DNA of 64,000 nucleotides from Microbotryomycetes sp. JL201 (GCA_033819885.1 JAQYUZ010000022.1:62001-126000); one strand, 5' to 3'. Positions 10,298 through 22,448 are shown, numbered from the stretch's first letter. Translations and numbers: made by a program. The notes: generated by a model from the sequence alone, not told the origin.

Positions 10298-13200
10298 ATG
10301 TCTTGCTGTCGCCGAGCTCCAGTGTCTGACACGTGCAGCTGCAGGTGCTGCAGCCCGTTCAAGCGCGACTCTGGCTCGGCGCGCTCAAGCAAAGACAAGG
10401 GCGACAAGGCCGCCAGCGCGAGCAGCAAGAGTCAAACACCGACGTCTGTCAAGCCGCTCAGCGAAGACGAGTACCCTGTGCTGCAGCAGCCCATCGCCCG
10501 CGCCGCACCGCAGCATCACTCGGGATTGCCGCCGCTCGCGATCCCACGTGCGCCGTCAGCGTCACAGCAGCAACTCCCAAGCAACGCGATACCTATTGGG
10601 TACTGGCCTGGCGCGTCTGTCCCCCCTGTCGGCTTTGCCGCGTACCCACAAAACCACACCGCCTCGGTCGTGCCACCGATCGCGTCAAGCCAACCACAAT
10701 CGCGTCAGCAGACTCCGTTCGCGCCGGGAATGATGTATCACCAGCCTGGACAGCCACCAGTCACGCCGCAGCCGAGCATGTCATTCCAGCGAGAGCTCGG
10801 AAACGGCGTCGCCAGGCCTTCGCCAACTTACTCGCGTGGTCCAGCTCTGTTCCCCGTGTCTACACAACATGCTTCGACGAGCTCACCTCCGCCCATGAGC
10901 TCGACCTCCCATCACAGCGCGGGAACAAGCTATATGGCGGATCTCAATCAGCCCGGGGCCGTCGGAGCAGTAGCCAGGCGGATGCAGGAGACGACCGATG
11001 AGGGCAAGCTCAGTGTCGGGATAGACTTTGGGTGGGTTGTACCCCTTGTGATGGCGCGCTTGCTTGCTGACAGTGTGGATGCAGTACAACTTTCACCGGG
11101 GTGGCGTACGGCTCGTCGCGGTTGTTCGCTGGTCAGATTCGACAGATTCTCGTTTGGCCGGGGTCGTATGAAACGTGAGTATTGCCGCGGTACAGTTTTT
11201 TGCCTACTCATCCTCGTATTGCAGGTACCGCAAAGTACCATCGTGTATCATGTATGCGCAGCCGCGTTCTCAGGAAGAAGCTCAAATCCTCGCATGGGGA
11301 CTCGAGGCAAAAAACATGACGCTTCAGCCAGGCATGGTCAAGTATGCTTCATTGATTTCCGCAACGTGTTGCGCCGAGCTCACAGTCTGGGCGTGCAGAT
11401 GCGAATGGTTCAAGCTGCTCCTTTCTCCAGAGTCTCTGCGGTCAGGACAGCCCGACCCCCGCCTGCCCCCGTTACCCTACGGCAAAAATGTTGTCGACGT
11501 CATATCAGACTTTTTGCGCGAAGTGTGGCGGTATGCCAAGAGGCAAATTACTGATGAAATCGGCTCGGTTGTAGATCTTGGTGCGCCCTCCTTGACTAAA
11601 CGCGCTCTCGAGCGCAGCTGATGATGAAATCTTTTCCAGACGCCGCCGATGTCCTGCTCACCGTCCCAGCGGCCTGGGATGCCGCGGGAACATCGTTGAT
11701 GAGAGAAGCTGCAATCCGAGCTGGCCTCGTGCAGTCCTCTCGCGGCGGCGACAAGAACTGGCGAGATCGTCTGCAAATCATTACGTGAGTTTTCTTCGGC
11801 TATGAGCTGCGGCTGCTTGTTCATCATTCGGCCATCAACAGCGAGCCTGAAGCGGGTGCCATTCATGCTTCTACTTTGGCGACGCTGCACCACCTCCGGC
11901 CATCGCAATCTTTTCTGTTATGTGACGCAGGTGGTGGAACTGTAGATACGGCCGTTTACAAACTCATGGGTCAACTTTCGCAACTGGAAATTGCCGAAAT
12001 GTGCGTCAGATCCGGAGCAAATGCTGGTTCGCTGTTTGTCGATCTCAAGTTTGAGGAGCTTATCCGGAAAATGTAAGACATTGCTGCTTGTGTTAATTCG
12101 TGTCTGACTGACTTGCATGCTTGCAGCTTGAGAGACCATCCGGAACATCTCGACCCGCCTTCAATTGCCGCCTTTATGCATTCGTTCTCGGAAACAGACA
12201 AGCTGGATTTCCATGGTACACAAGATGATGGTGAGCTGACGTGTTTCGATGCTCCTTCTTGCTCTTGCTAAATTGACCGTCAACAGACAATGTGTACCGC
12301 TTCAATTGTTTCAATGTCGAAAACAGCCATGATCCTTCGATCGGACTCGAGTGGGGCGAGCTTTGTATTCCCGGACGCGTGCTCAGAAAGGAAGTTTTTG
12401 ACCCCATTATCGGTGCGTCACGCTAGTATGAAGGCCTTGATTGGCGTCTCTAATGTTTTATTGCCGGCTAGAACAAGTTTTGGATTTGCTCCAATTCCAA
12501 CTTTCAAAGGTTGCCTCGACGCGTATAGACGCCATTATACTGGTCGGAGGTTTCGCAGCTTCAGAGTATCTTTTCACTCGTGTTCAACAGACTTTTGGCG
12601 CCTCGATCGCAGTCATAGCGAGACCAAACGATTGCGACGTTGCGACGATGAGAGGTGCCGCTCGGTATGGCCTGGGACTGAGTTCAGGCAAAAAGGCCGT
12701 CAGCAATGTCATCAGTCCAAGGAGTTATATCATGAGTGCGTTTTCACAATGACATCGACGTCCATGACTCTTGACATTGTCTGTTTGCAGAGGTCAAACT
12801 TCCGGCAGAGGACGTCGACAGAATTCAACGTCCTCATTTCATCACAGTCAACGACGCAGGGATGGAAGTCTGTGAAAACAGGCTATCGTACCTGGTCGCA
12901 AAAGGAGCCGTGTTGCGCAAGGGCGAGCGTTTGCGTTCAAGGTTCTGCAAATACGTCAAATGTCAGTTTACGGTTCAAATTTTGCTGGTCTAGGATTCAC
13001 TCATTCGGTCTGATCTCCAGCACCTCAAGACAACATGTTTGTTGCGCAGTTGTTCGTGTCGGACAGCGAAGATTTGTACAGGTGGGTCCAGTCTGCTCCT
13101 GTCAGCATCACATATCTCATTCTGCCGATCTTTGCAGGTACACGGATGAAGGTGATGCGACAGAGCTTTGCCGTTGGACCGTCGATCTTTCCGCGCTCCC

Positions 13201-13470
13201 AATGTATCACGTCGTCGCACAAAAAGGCGGAGGCTACGTTTCGTTTGACCTCGGTCTCAGTCTCGACTCGGCAGAAGTTAGAGGCAAGTCGCCGACTGAG
13301 TGACGCATACGCATTGCGCTGATCACTCGATGACTTCCGTGCAGGTGTTTTGCTGACAGACAACGGGATCGATTGCGGGACTGCAAGTGAGCCGAGGTCG
13401 ACAAGCTTGAACGCTTTGCCCGCTCGTGCTGACTTGGTTGTTTGCAGCTTTTGAGTTCTTGGGCACTTAG
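10298..13470 (+). CDS. Hsp70/HSPA12-like actin-fold ATPase, copy 1
   Basis: ATG at 10298-10300; stop TAG 13468-13470; about 14 exons. The N-terminus is Cys-rich (MSCCRR...CSCRCC), then comes a ~220-residue Pro/Ser/Gln-rich disordered region. The ATPase domain follows: phosphate-1 loop IDFG-TTFTGVAYG (split by an intron after IDFG), phosphate-2 LLCDAGGGTVDTAVY, and adenosine-loop AIILVGGFAASEYLF. No Hsp70 substrate-binding domain is seen; the C-terminus ends ATFEFLGT. This is the layout of the fungal expansion of HSPA12-like proteins, whose partners are mostly unknown. Intron 12 (13284-13344) has a GC donor (AGAG|GCAAGT). The Cys cluster could be palmitoylated (inference). A close paralogue starts 220 bp downstream. 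Confidence 0.88.
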
Positions 13471-13690
13471 ATCATGCTGCACGAGCAGCCGAAACAACAC
13501 CATTCACAGTCTCGATCACATGTTGTTGCATTTTACTAACGTGCTAGGCGTTCATTCTCTTCCATCGGCGAACATTCCGTGCACGCGAGGCCAGACTCCT
13601 CGCGGCGTTCCAGACTGAGGAAGTGCCGCACCACGCGCTTCCTAGGCTTGTGGTTCGTAGCCCCTCGGATCTGCCAAGTGTCATTGCAAG

Positions 13691-16332
13691 ATGAAGCGGT
13701 TGTTTTCCCGCAAATCTCACTCGAATTCGCAGTCGACTGACCGGTCGACGCAAGGTGGCCACTCTGTCGTATCGGCCGGGTCAACTGTGTACGCGCATCC
13801 AACAGCTCCGACGTTGAATGGTGTCATGCCATACAATCCTGTTGCTCATTACTCGCCCCCTTTACTATCACCATCAGTCTCGAGTGCCACCTCGGGTCTT
13901 CACGATTTGTCAGCACCTGGTCTAATACGACCTCGACCCGTTTATGCGACGTCTGCACCGTCCATCTTGTCTGTCGGGGTCAGCACTGACAAATCGAGTG
14001 TGGCATCGAGCGGGTTGTCGAGTCCGGGTTTGACCAGACATGGGACGAACAGGTCGACTGCTTCGACGAGCATGAATGGCAGGCAAGGCGTCAATGACTT
14101 GACCGCTATCAAGGAGAGCGAAGGCGGACTGAGTGTAGGGCGAGTTAATGTGAATGGACAGTCCAGTCACGCGCTGCATGCTGACGCAATTTTTTTCAGG
14201 ATCGACTTTGGGTCAGCATTGGGCTCACAAGACAGCTTGTGCGAGACTTGGTTGCGCTAAAGATGACTTTGCAGGACCACGTTTTCTGGTGTGGCGTATG
14301 GCTCGACCCGTCTTATGGGTCAAGGCCAAGTTCGTCAAATCTTGACGTGGCCAGGATCGTACGAATCTCATCGAAAAGTACCTACGTGCATCCTGTATCA
14401 TCAAGCCACGCCAAATGATGAGGCGAGGATACTGGCATGGGGCATCGAGGCAAAAAGCGCAGCTCTACGAGACGGATTCTTCAAGTGGGTTCAGATTCCC
14501 GCTGTTGCGCCTCTAGTGCTCAAGACCACGTCATGCAGGGCGGAGTGGTTCAAGTTATATCTCGACCCTGTCGTGCTGCGTGAAGGGCGCTTCGCTACTT
14601 CAGCTCGTCTGCCTGGTATGTCTGTACTGATGTCGTGACTAGCATGCATGCATTGACGGTCGGCCTTGGGTAGAGCTACCCGCGGGCAAGGAGCCTTTCG
14701 ACATCGTGGTCGATTACCTGACTTGCTTGTGGACATATGCAAAAGCTCGAATCACGGAAGAGATTGGCAGTGTCGCCGACTTGGGTTAGTACCAGCGCTA
14801 GTATCTTTTGACTCGGTCTTACAAGGAATGCTCGCCAGAATCTGCTGTGGTGCAGCTGACGGTGCCGGCGCAGTGGGACAACGTTGGGTGCGAGATCATG
14901 AGGCGCGCTGCAATAAAGGCCGGCATGGTACAGAGCGCTCGAGCTGGGGATGACGCCTGGCGTGATCGCCTCCGAATTATCACGCAAGTCCTTTGCAACT
15001 CATCAATAATCTAACTCCAAACTGATGTGCGTACACCTAGCGAGCCAGAGGCGGCGGCTATTCACGCGTCGACGCTTTCGACTCTCCACCGGCTCCGTGC
15101 ATCACAGTCTTTCATTATCTGCGACGCCGGCGGTGGAACAGTCGACACGGCGGCCTATCGCCTCATCGGTCAATTGTCTCAACTCGAAATCGCCGAAATG
15201 TGCTCACGATCAGGAGCAAACTGCGGCAGTCTTTTTCTCGACTTGCGATTCGAAGCCCTCGTTCGGAAAATCTTGCAACATCACCCGATCCACCTTGACG
15301 CGCCAAGCTTGCTGGCGTTCAGACACGCCTTTTCAGAGACAGACAAGCTAGCCTATCAAGGCGTCAATGACGATGAGACATTATTCAGGTTTTGCTGCTT
15401 TAATATTGAGGACGGTCACGACCCTAGCTGTGGACTCGAGTTTGGAGAATTGTTGATACCGGGTGCGATCTTGCGCAGAGATGTGTTTGACCCGGTAGTT
15501 GGTGAGTTTGACTGCCAACGACCCTGAGCATTGTTACTGACTTGCGCTCAGACCAGGTCTTGTCGCTCATCGAGTCCCAGCTTGACAAGGTGCCAGACAA
15601 ACGAGTCAATGCGCTCATTCTCGTGGGTGGCTTTGCTGCATCCCAGTACTTGTTCTCGCGAGTACAAGAACACTTTGGTCATATCGTTCCTGTCATCGCT
15701 CGACCTCAGGATTGCGACGTCGCTACATTGCAAGGTGCAGCAAGGTACGGACTAGGATTGACAAACGGTAAAGCGGCCGTAAGCAGCGTTATTTGTCCAC
15801 GAAGCTATATCATGAAAGTCAAATTGCCGGCGGAAGACGTCGACAGGATGCAGAGGCCAGGGTTCATCACTCTCAACAATGCTGGCATCGAGGTATGCGA
15901 GAACAGATTGTCGTACCTCGTGGCAAAAGGAGCTGTGCTGCGCAAAGGTCAACGTCTCAAATCAAGGTTTTGTAAATTCTCAAAAGGTGAATTGAGTCAT
16001 CTGCTTTTATGCGTCACTAAACCCGTGTTGATGTTTTGGATGGAAAAGGCCCGAACGACACCTTGTTCACTGCGATTCTTTTCGTGTCGGACGCGGACAA
16101 GATTTATCGGTACACGGACGAAGGCGAAATCTACGAGCTTTGCCGCTGGACCGTCGACTTGGCTGCTCTTCCATCGTTTCAATGGAACGCTCAATCTTCG
16201 ACGGGCAACGGGTTCTATACCGAATTTGACCTCGGACTCGTTCTGGACTCGGCAGAAGTCATTGGCGTGTTGATGAATGATGAAGGAGAAGAGTGCGGTA
16301 GAGCGACGTTCGAATACATATCACAATGGTGA
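13691..16332 (+). CDS. Hsp70/HSPA12-like actin-fold ATPase, copy 2
   Basis: ATG at 13691-13693; stop TGA 16330-16332; about 9 exons. A ~140-residue Ser/Thr-rich N-terminus lacks the Cys cluster of copy 1. The ATPase motifs are IDFG-TTFSGVAYG, IICDAGGGTVDTAAY and ALILVGGFAASQYLF; the end is ATFEYISQW. The ATPase domains of the two copies align throughout. IDFG seems to sit on a 12-nt exon (14200-14211) between a 60-nt GC-AG intron (14140-14199) and a 62-nt GT-AG intron (14212-14273). The intron before TEPEA (14984-15040) also has a GC donor, where copy 1 has GTGAGT. Six introns are shared with copy 1, about seven occur only in copy 1 and two only here. It arose by tandem duplication and has diverged since. 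Confidence 0.88.
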
Positions 16333-16531
16333 AAGGCCCCTCTTTACAAACCGGGGAAGGGCTCATAGCCGTGTATGCTTTCGAGTGTGTTCCTCGCCTA
16401 CGTTGAAGGAAATGTAGTCATTTCGCTCGACCAGCTATCGCATGCGGCCCGAGCGCGTCCATTTGCTGCGCAGCATCGAACCAGACCTTGTGCGACCGTT
16501 CGACTCGTTGGCCTTTGCCTTTACTCTTATC

Positions 16532-17731
16532 ATGTCGCCGACACCTGTCGAGGGCCCTCCAGCGTATTCAAGCCTGCCCGTATCTGATGACCACCATGTC
16601 AAACCCAAGTTGGAGCGTCAGGACAGCGCGACGCCCGAGCTGCTGCGACGGACGAACAAGCGGCGCTCATGCACGCGCCAGCTCATGTTCCTCACCGGAA
16701 TCACGCTTGCGATCTGTGTCATAGCGTCAACCGCGTACGCTGTCAGTCTTGTACTGTATGGCGCGCCGCACGCATGGGCCGCCTGCGCCAAACGCGCTAA
16801 GCAACCGTCAACGACCACCAACGACGTCACGCGCCATCAGCGACACAATTTCCCGCGTCAGCAGGCGTCGCCGACATACTCAACGACAACAAACAGCAAC
16901 GGTGATGTCTCGACGTTTGTATACACGACGCGGCCCATTGTCCGTACCTTCTCGGGCTTGAGCTCGGGCCCCTAAACTCATGCTTGCTACCCTGCGCAGA
17001 TCAATCCAGCAGGCGCAACGATCGGCACTCTGACAGGATACGTGCCATTGACGACCGATGTCCCGGCATCAGACACGTCCATCATGACGGTGACTCCGAC
17101 TAGCCCGAGTTCGAGCAGTCGGGCCGAGCCTCCCACGTTTTCGACAACAACTTTTGAAAATAGCGCAGGGTCAGCGACAGCAACGAGCACGTTTGTATAC
17201 ACGACTCGGCCAATCGTGAGTGCGCCATTGATCCAAGCTGGCTCATCGCGCTTACCTGGACTTTTGTAGGTGAACCCCGCTGGCGCCACCATCGGCACAT
17301 TGACTGGCTACGTCCCGTTGACTTCCGCGCCGACTAGCACATTCCACTCAATCACACCGTCCCCTAAGCCTTCAGACTCGCCAAGTCTGTTAGACGATGA
17401 GTTTGCTGTCGAGATCGATCTGCACTTGCTCCATCGTCGGGGCGTCGACTTTAAGGCTGCCTACGAGCAAGTTGTCCATCCAAGCCCCGCACCAGAGTTT
17501 TCGTTCTCTTCAAACCAAGATGGCGAGACTGTCACATTCGTCAAGACGACGAGAGCCATTGTGAGTTGGGATGTAAATTTGGCAATGCTCGTTGCTTACC
17601 TCGACGCCATTCAGGTCAATCCAGCTGGCGCAACTATAGGCACACTAAATGGGGCCTTTGTCAGGTATACTCCAGAAGCAGGACCGACGGCAGTAGCAGC
17701 CCACAACGAGCTCAAACGTCGGCAAGTCTGA
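16532..17731 (+). CDS. Type II membrane protein with repeated NPAGATIGTL modules
   Basis: ATG chosen at 16532-16534 (MSPTPVEGPPAYSSLP); an in-frame ATG at 16442 is possible. The short cytosolic N-terminus carries a PPAY motif, a WW-domain/Rsp5 docking signal. One membrane segment follows (QLMFLTGITLAICVIASTAY), then a Ser/Thr-rich ectodomain. The ectodomain has three copies of (V/I)NPAGATIGTL, each preceded by a TTRPI/TTRAI-type box. A phase-0 intron falls between the two boxes in every copy (donors after 16937, 17215 and 17560). The modules thus look like duplicated exons. The stop is TGA at 17729-17731. Family and function are unknown; the protein probably sits at the cell surface or in an endosomal membrane under ubiquitin control (inference). 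Confidence 0.72.
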
Positions 17732-17912
17732 TTCTTTTCCGAGAACACCCAGGCGAGAGCAGGACTCTTGCCTGGCCCTGTTTGTAGCATACGTTCAATC
17801 GTTTGTTCTCTCGTTTTTCGCAAGTGTTTCTACTCATTCATTCCCACTTTCTTTGCACCTGTCAATCTTCATTATGCCTGGCATCGATTGAAATTCAAGG
17901 TCCGATGTGTGA

Positions 17913-19476
17913 TCAAAACTTTGCAGGAGGATTCGGGAAAGACATCATTAGTGATTTGCCCTCGTCTCTCTCTTGCGTACAATGGTCTTCTTCTTCTGAA
18001 GACGAGTCTATGCTCGTCAAGCTCGTCGACAACCTCGCCTCTTGCCTCGAGCTCGCCGACCTTGAGCTACTCTGGGATGGCACCAGCCATGAAGCCAGAC
18101 TTAACCTCAAACCTCTCGTCACTTGATCTTCTTCAGTCTGGTTGTCGTTCACTCGAGGCGGTTCAGTGATGGTAAGTGACGGGCTTGGTGGTAGAACCGA
18201 CCGACAAGAGCGAGCTTGATCTTGGTTGGCGTAGTTGATTGGGGTCAGAGTCGATGTCGTAGGCCTTCTGCTTGAATAAGCAGATGACGAAAAGAATGGG
18301 TCTAACGGCGAACCAGGATCGGAATCGGTATCTGTCGCTACCGACGTTGTTTGTCGATCTGTTTTCACATTCCAAAACGGGGCTTGGAAGCGAGGTTCGA
18401 TATCAGGCTCTTCAGAGCCCGTTTCGTCAGAGTCGCTGTACGACAAAAACGAACATCCGATGCCCTTTTCGATCGACTTGGCTGACCAAATGCTCTTTGT
18501 TGGGCTTGGAGTCTTGAGACTGGCGGGCCTTTTGCGCGTTTTCCTTCCTTCGATAATGATTAATTGACTGTCTGTTACAGAGTTCGGAAAGGTGGCGGAA
18601 ACGCTCGAAACCAAAGGGCGCCGGTGACCTTCGAGAACGGACAAAGCTTCTTCGCGCCCAGTCGATTTCGTTCGCCAGGACGCTCTAGACTTGACCGTAT
18701 TCGTTCTTTTGAATAGCATCGGGCTTTGTGTGGGTGGTGTCAAAGGCATGTCCATCAGCGCCGCTCGTGGTGTCGCTAACAGACATTGCCTCCCCACCGG
18801 AGACGAATCAGGTGTGAGGTCAGCCCCTGCCGTTTCTACCGAAGACAAGACCGACATGCGCGGTGATTCGGGAGAGAATGGCCTAACGTTACGAGCGTCA
18901 TGGTCCGACTCGTCATAAAAATCGCTCGGCAAAACAAAGTGGTCAAAGGAAACAGAATCGACTGTCCAGCCTGATGCGTGTCTACAGTGCTTGAGGTCAT
19001 CTGAGGGAGGCTTGTAATCCGGCTGTCTCGTCGAAGGTAGGCCGAGCCCGATCAGCGGCGCAGGTAGCGGAGGCGGACGAGGATCACTCGGCGAAGGACA
19101 AGAGCCAGGTTGCCACCCTGGTGACTTGAGAGTTCTAAGTGGGAGTGACGGCAAGTGTATGATGCTTACGTGGCCTGGCGTCAGCTCTACGAACTGTACA
19201 AACGGTGGGACCAAAAGCTGACCTGTCATCGTCTTGAACAGTCTCGTTGTCGCCTTCATCGTCAAAGTCATCTACGTCCTCAGTAGATTCGTCGCTTGCA
19301 TAATCTTTTGCCAGTTGCGCCTTGTATCGAAAAAAGCGGACAGTTTTTGGACTCGTCTGTGGCGACTCTAGCCCGAGCAAAGCGGCCGCTTTGCCTCCTG
19401 GTACAGGCAGGACATCTTCGCCAAGCAGTCTTGCAGCTTTTCCTCGCACGACTCCAAAATCGGTGTCAACGATCAT
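17913..19476 (-). CDS. Ser/Thr/Pro-rich disordered protein, unknown function
   Basis: Exon 1 is 19223-19476 (ATG at 19474-19476), exon 2 is 17913-19134, with an 88-nt intron (gtcagc...cttag); 491 residues. The N-terminus holds two related boxes, RGKAARLLGEDVLP and GGKAAALLGLESP, then PKTVRFFRYKAQLA. An acidic stretch follows, then a long Ser/Pro/Thr-rich sequence with several SP/TP sites (MPLTPPTQSP, SLKTPSPTKS) that could be phosphorylated by proline-directed kinases. No membrane or signal segment is seen. I do not recognise the family. It converges on the module-repeat membrane protein, with 180 bp between the stops. Confidence 0.65.
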
Positions 19477-20334
19477 CACGTGCCCGGCGGAGGCGCCGGA
19501 ACCGCCTTGTCTTCGGTTTCGCGCGAGCGTCTCGGCTCAGGCTATCGCGAGGCGGCCTCACAGCTAAGAGGTCAGTGTCTGTGAGCCGTGGTGGGCGAAC
19601 GAAGCGACAAGTGCTGTGTGTAGGCGCCTGGTCGTACGCGTTTGGAACGTCCGCGGACCGAGCTCAAAGAAGTGCAAGGCGTGCGCTGTATGCGACAGTA
19701 TCGGAGATTTCTTTGGCGGTCGCGAAATCTCAAGATGCGAGCGCACGAACTAGGAGCTTTGATATTGTGGGCAGGCCGAAAAAGACCCGCCGATGTGTGA
19801 GACAGGCGGCGAACAAAAGAAGCGGCCTGAGCGGCACAGAGGCCCGCACTGACAGGCGTGCCAATCAAGTTGTCGTCAATCTGAAGCGGGTAAGCAGCTC
19901 TCGCACATAATCCACACGAGCTTGTGGCCGGCCCGAGACGATTGCATTTTGCATTGTGCTCAAGTCACGTGATCCGGATAACGGCCACTTGTCAGGCGCG
20001 AGCGTTGACACGATGCACTCTACCTGTCCGAGACCTAGCAACGGACCGTGGACCAAACAGTGTCCAACACCCTCAAAGTGAGACATTGGTCTACTCCGCA
20101 AAAACAACCCCTCTGGGGAGGCTTCCGAGTTCGGCTTCGAGATTTTTTTTTTTTCGGGGTTGTCGCGCGGCGGGCGATCCACGGCGGGATCAATAAATTG
20201 GGCATAAACGAACGCGTGGCGTGGCAAGCGAAAAGGGATCAGCGTGAAAGAGGGGTAAAAGCCTTCTCGGGTTTTTTTAATGGGGGTCGATGTGCATTCA
20301 TTCTCCTTCCACTCGTTCCATCAACAACCTAGCC
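19477..20334. promoter_or_regulatory. Divergent promoter region
   Basis: An 858-bp gap between divergent starts, with no convincing gene. It contains a TCACGTGA palindrome, a T-run (20143-20154) and a CACGTG core immediately upstream of the minus-strand ATG (about 19477). Confidence 0.45.
19965..19972. promoter_or_regulatory. TCACGTGA palindrome
   Basis: A perfect palindrome in the divergent gap between the disordered protein gene (-) and the secreted protein gene (+). Confidence 0.45.
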
Positions 20335-21416
20335 ATGCGTACATACATCCTTGCCAGCGCGCTTTTGTCTGCATCAGGTCAGTTGTCGAGCTTGGACATG
20401 GTCATGTGCGGGCTAGTGTTGACACGAGTGCGTTGCAGCTGTCGCCGCCTTGTCGGCTGAGCGCGAGCAATTGATCGCCTCGCATGTGCTCACGCTCGCA
20501 AAGAGGCAGGCTTCGACTGGAAGCAGCTCATCATACCTGACCGACATTTTCGGGTGAGCTGTGCACGTCCCGGGTTCATGCAACGACGCGACTGACTGGG
20601 CGCGCTTGGACTTTTGCAGTTTGATGACGCCTTCGTGCAATCAAGGCTGCAGTCTCGCCATGCAGGACTTTACCGTGCGTCATATCAACCCAGCTCGCGC
20701 GATGGCACTATGCTTTGAGGCTGCGTGTCGCGCCTCCGCTCAGGCCCGAGCGCCAACCGAACGTGTTTACCGGCCGTGGCTGACACGTGCGCGCGTTCCC
20801 CTTACAGGCATGCGCCACATTGAATTCTCAAGCTGCCATCGCTGCATGCGCTTGCTCGTCTCAGACGATCGGTGACGTGCGAGCTTGCGCCTCCTGCATT
20901 GCCTCGGACAACTCGACGTCTACACGCAATGCGACTGAAGTCGTCGACAACTACAACTGTATGTCACTCTCGAGCTTAGTATGAACCTGCGCGGGGCTGT
21001 CCCTAACTCTGAATGTCATCACGTGTGCTTCAGCATACGTCGACTTGTGCCAAGCCGAGGGTCTGGCATCCGTTACCGGCACGATCCAAGTTGGCGCTTC
21101 CACTCGGTCGGCATCTCGCGTCTCAATCTCGACTGGTCCTGTCACCGGTCCAACTCGCCGCACCTCGGACTTGCCTACGACCTCAGTCGCAGCAGAGTCA
21201 AAGACGACCTACAACCCGAGCGCCACAAGTTCTACATCCGTCGCACGAGTGCCCAGTCTCGCCAACACGGGTGCCGCTTCATCGATGAGGGCCGCCACGG
21301 CATCTACGCCAAGTGCCAGTGCCAGCTCGACACAGCCAACGAGCGCAGCGCCAATTGTCAAGGTCGCTACTTCAGCCGTCGTCCTCGTCGGCGCTGTCGC
21401 TGCATTGTTGGCGTAA
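20335..21416 (+). CDS. Secreted, GPI-anchored eight-cysteine protein (CFEM-like)
   Basis: ATG 20335-20337; stop TAA 21414-21416; five exons with GT-AG introns. The start MRTYILASALLSAS followed by AVAALS is a signal peptide. The mature N-terminal part has eight cysteines (SCNQGC, ACATL, ACAC, ACASC, DLC). These are followed by a Ser/Thr-rich stalk and a C-terminal hydrophobic tail (VATSAVVLVGAVAALLA) after small residues, as expected for a GPI signal. Eight Cys with short spacings recall CFEM domains, which bind haem in some fungi. The spacing is not an exact match, so the family call is tentative. It probably sits in the cell wall or outer plasma membrane. Confidence 0.72.
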
Positions 21417-21658
21417 CGACAAGACTCGTCGTTGCTATGACGACTGTTCATTTCAGCCTGCTGTAGATCGTGTTGGTGGTTTCAAGGATACCCTTTCGAC
21501 TTTCGGGGCGCTTTCCGCCCGTCAATGAGCAGGGGAATGATCTGCAGTTCTTTTCATATTACATCTTGATTAATGTACTGCGCATTTTTGGGGCTGTAAT
21601 AGTTAATAGAGACGTGATTTTCCGGTCAGGCACGTGCTCTGTCTGTTGTGCTTGCGCC

Positions 21659-22448
21659 ATGGCGTCGTCTGACTTGGCCCGGGACACGAGCAGAGCCGGT
21701 GACAGCGACTTGGGTCGCACTCGCACATCGACGGCGGCACATCGACGCAAACACATACATGGACATACATACCGCGGTCACCGACGCAACTCGTGGGTTG
21801 AACAAGACACGGATTGGCTCGTCGAATTGCGTGCGAGACAAAGAACATTCGATGGCGCGTATATCCGTACCGGAATAGCCAACTTTGGTTACGCGTTGTT
21901 GATCTTGAAGGTGTTTACGGCAGAATTTGCGAGAATCGGATTGCTCTACGTCATTTTGGCGGTCTTGTTGTTGCTTATTGGATGGAGGAGGGCATCAAGG
22001 TCGGATCATGACTTTGCAGGTTCGTCAGAGTCCCTCCTCACCATTGTATCTTGCTGTCAGACTCGGATTGACCTCGTTTCGCTGTCTCCTAGACGAGCAC
22101 AGGCCCCTTCCAGACGCGTCGGGAGAAGCGCCACAAAGACCGACATTCATTCACCGCATATCATCTTCTTTGTCGCCCAGTCGAAGGCAACAGGCACCTC
22201 TCGCTCAAAGAACACCATTGCCTGCCCATAACGCCTCTGAACCAACCTCGATGGATCCAATCGAGCAAGCAGCTGCTCAGGGAGCTCCTCGGGAAGACGA
22301 GCCAGCCGAAAATCGCAAGTCGGTTCCACCTAACGAGCGCGTGTGGGGAAGACCTTTCAGAACTGGAGGCAACGTCGTTTTGCTCACGGGAGCGCTCGTC
22401 GTGGCGTTGTACGTTGCCATTTTCGTTTTGATCATGACCTTGGCCTAG
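21659..22448 (+). CDS. DUF202-family membrane protein
   Basis: ATG 21659-21661; stop TAG 22446-22448; one intron after DHDFA (donor gttcgt near 22020, acceptor cctag near 22092). A polar His/Arg-rich N-terminus leads to LRARQRTFDGAYIRTGIANF and two hydrophobic helices ending in WRRASRSDHDF, then a disordered linker, then RPFRTGGNVVLLTGALVVALYVAIFVL as a third helix. The RTF..xIRT signature and three-helix layout are those of DUF202 (YidH-type) proteins. Fungal members include small vacuolar-type membrane proteins; the role of this one is unknown. Confidence 0.75.

Noticed and set aside
10256-10300. MGCVGSKRGDEV as an acylated start of the Hsp70-like protein
   Set aside because: The first codon is GTG and no splice supplies an ATG; the in-frame ATG at 10298 is preferred.
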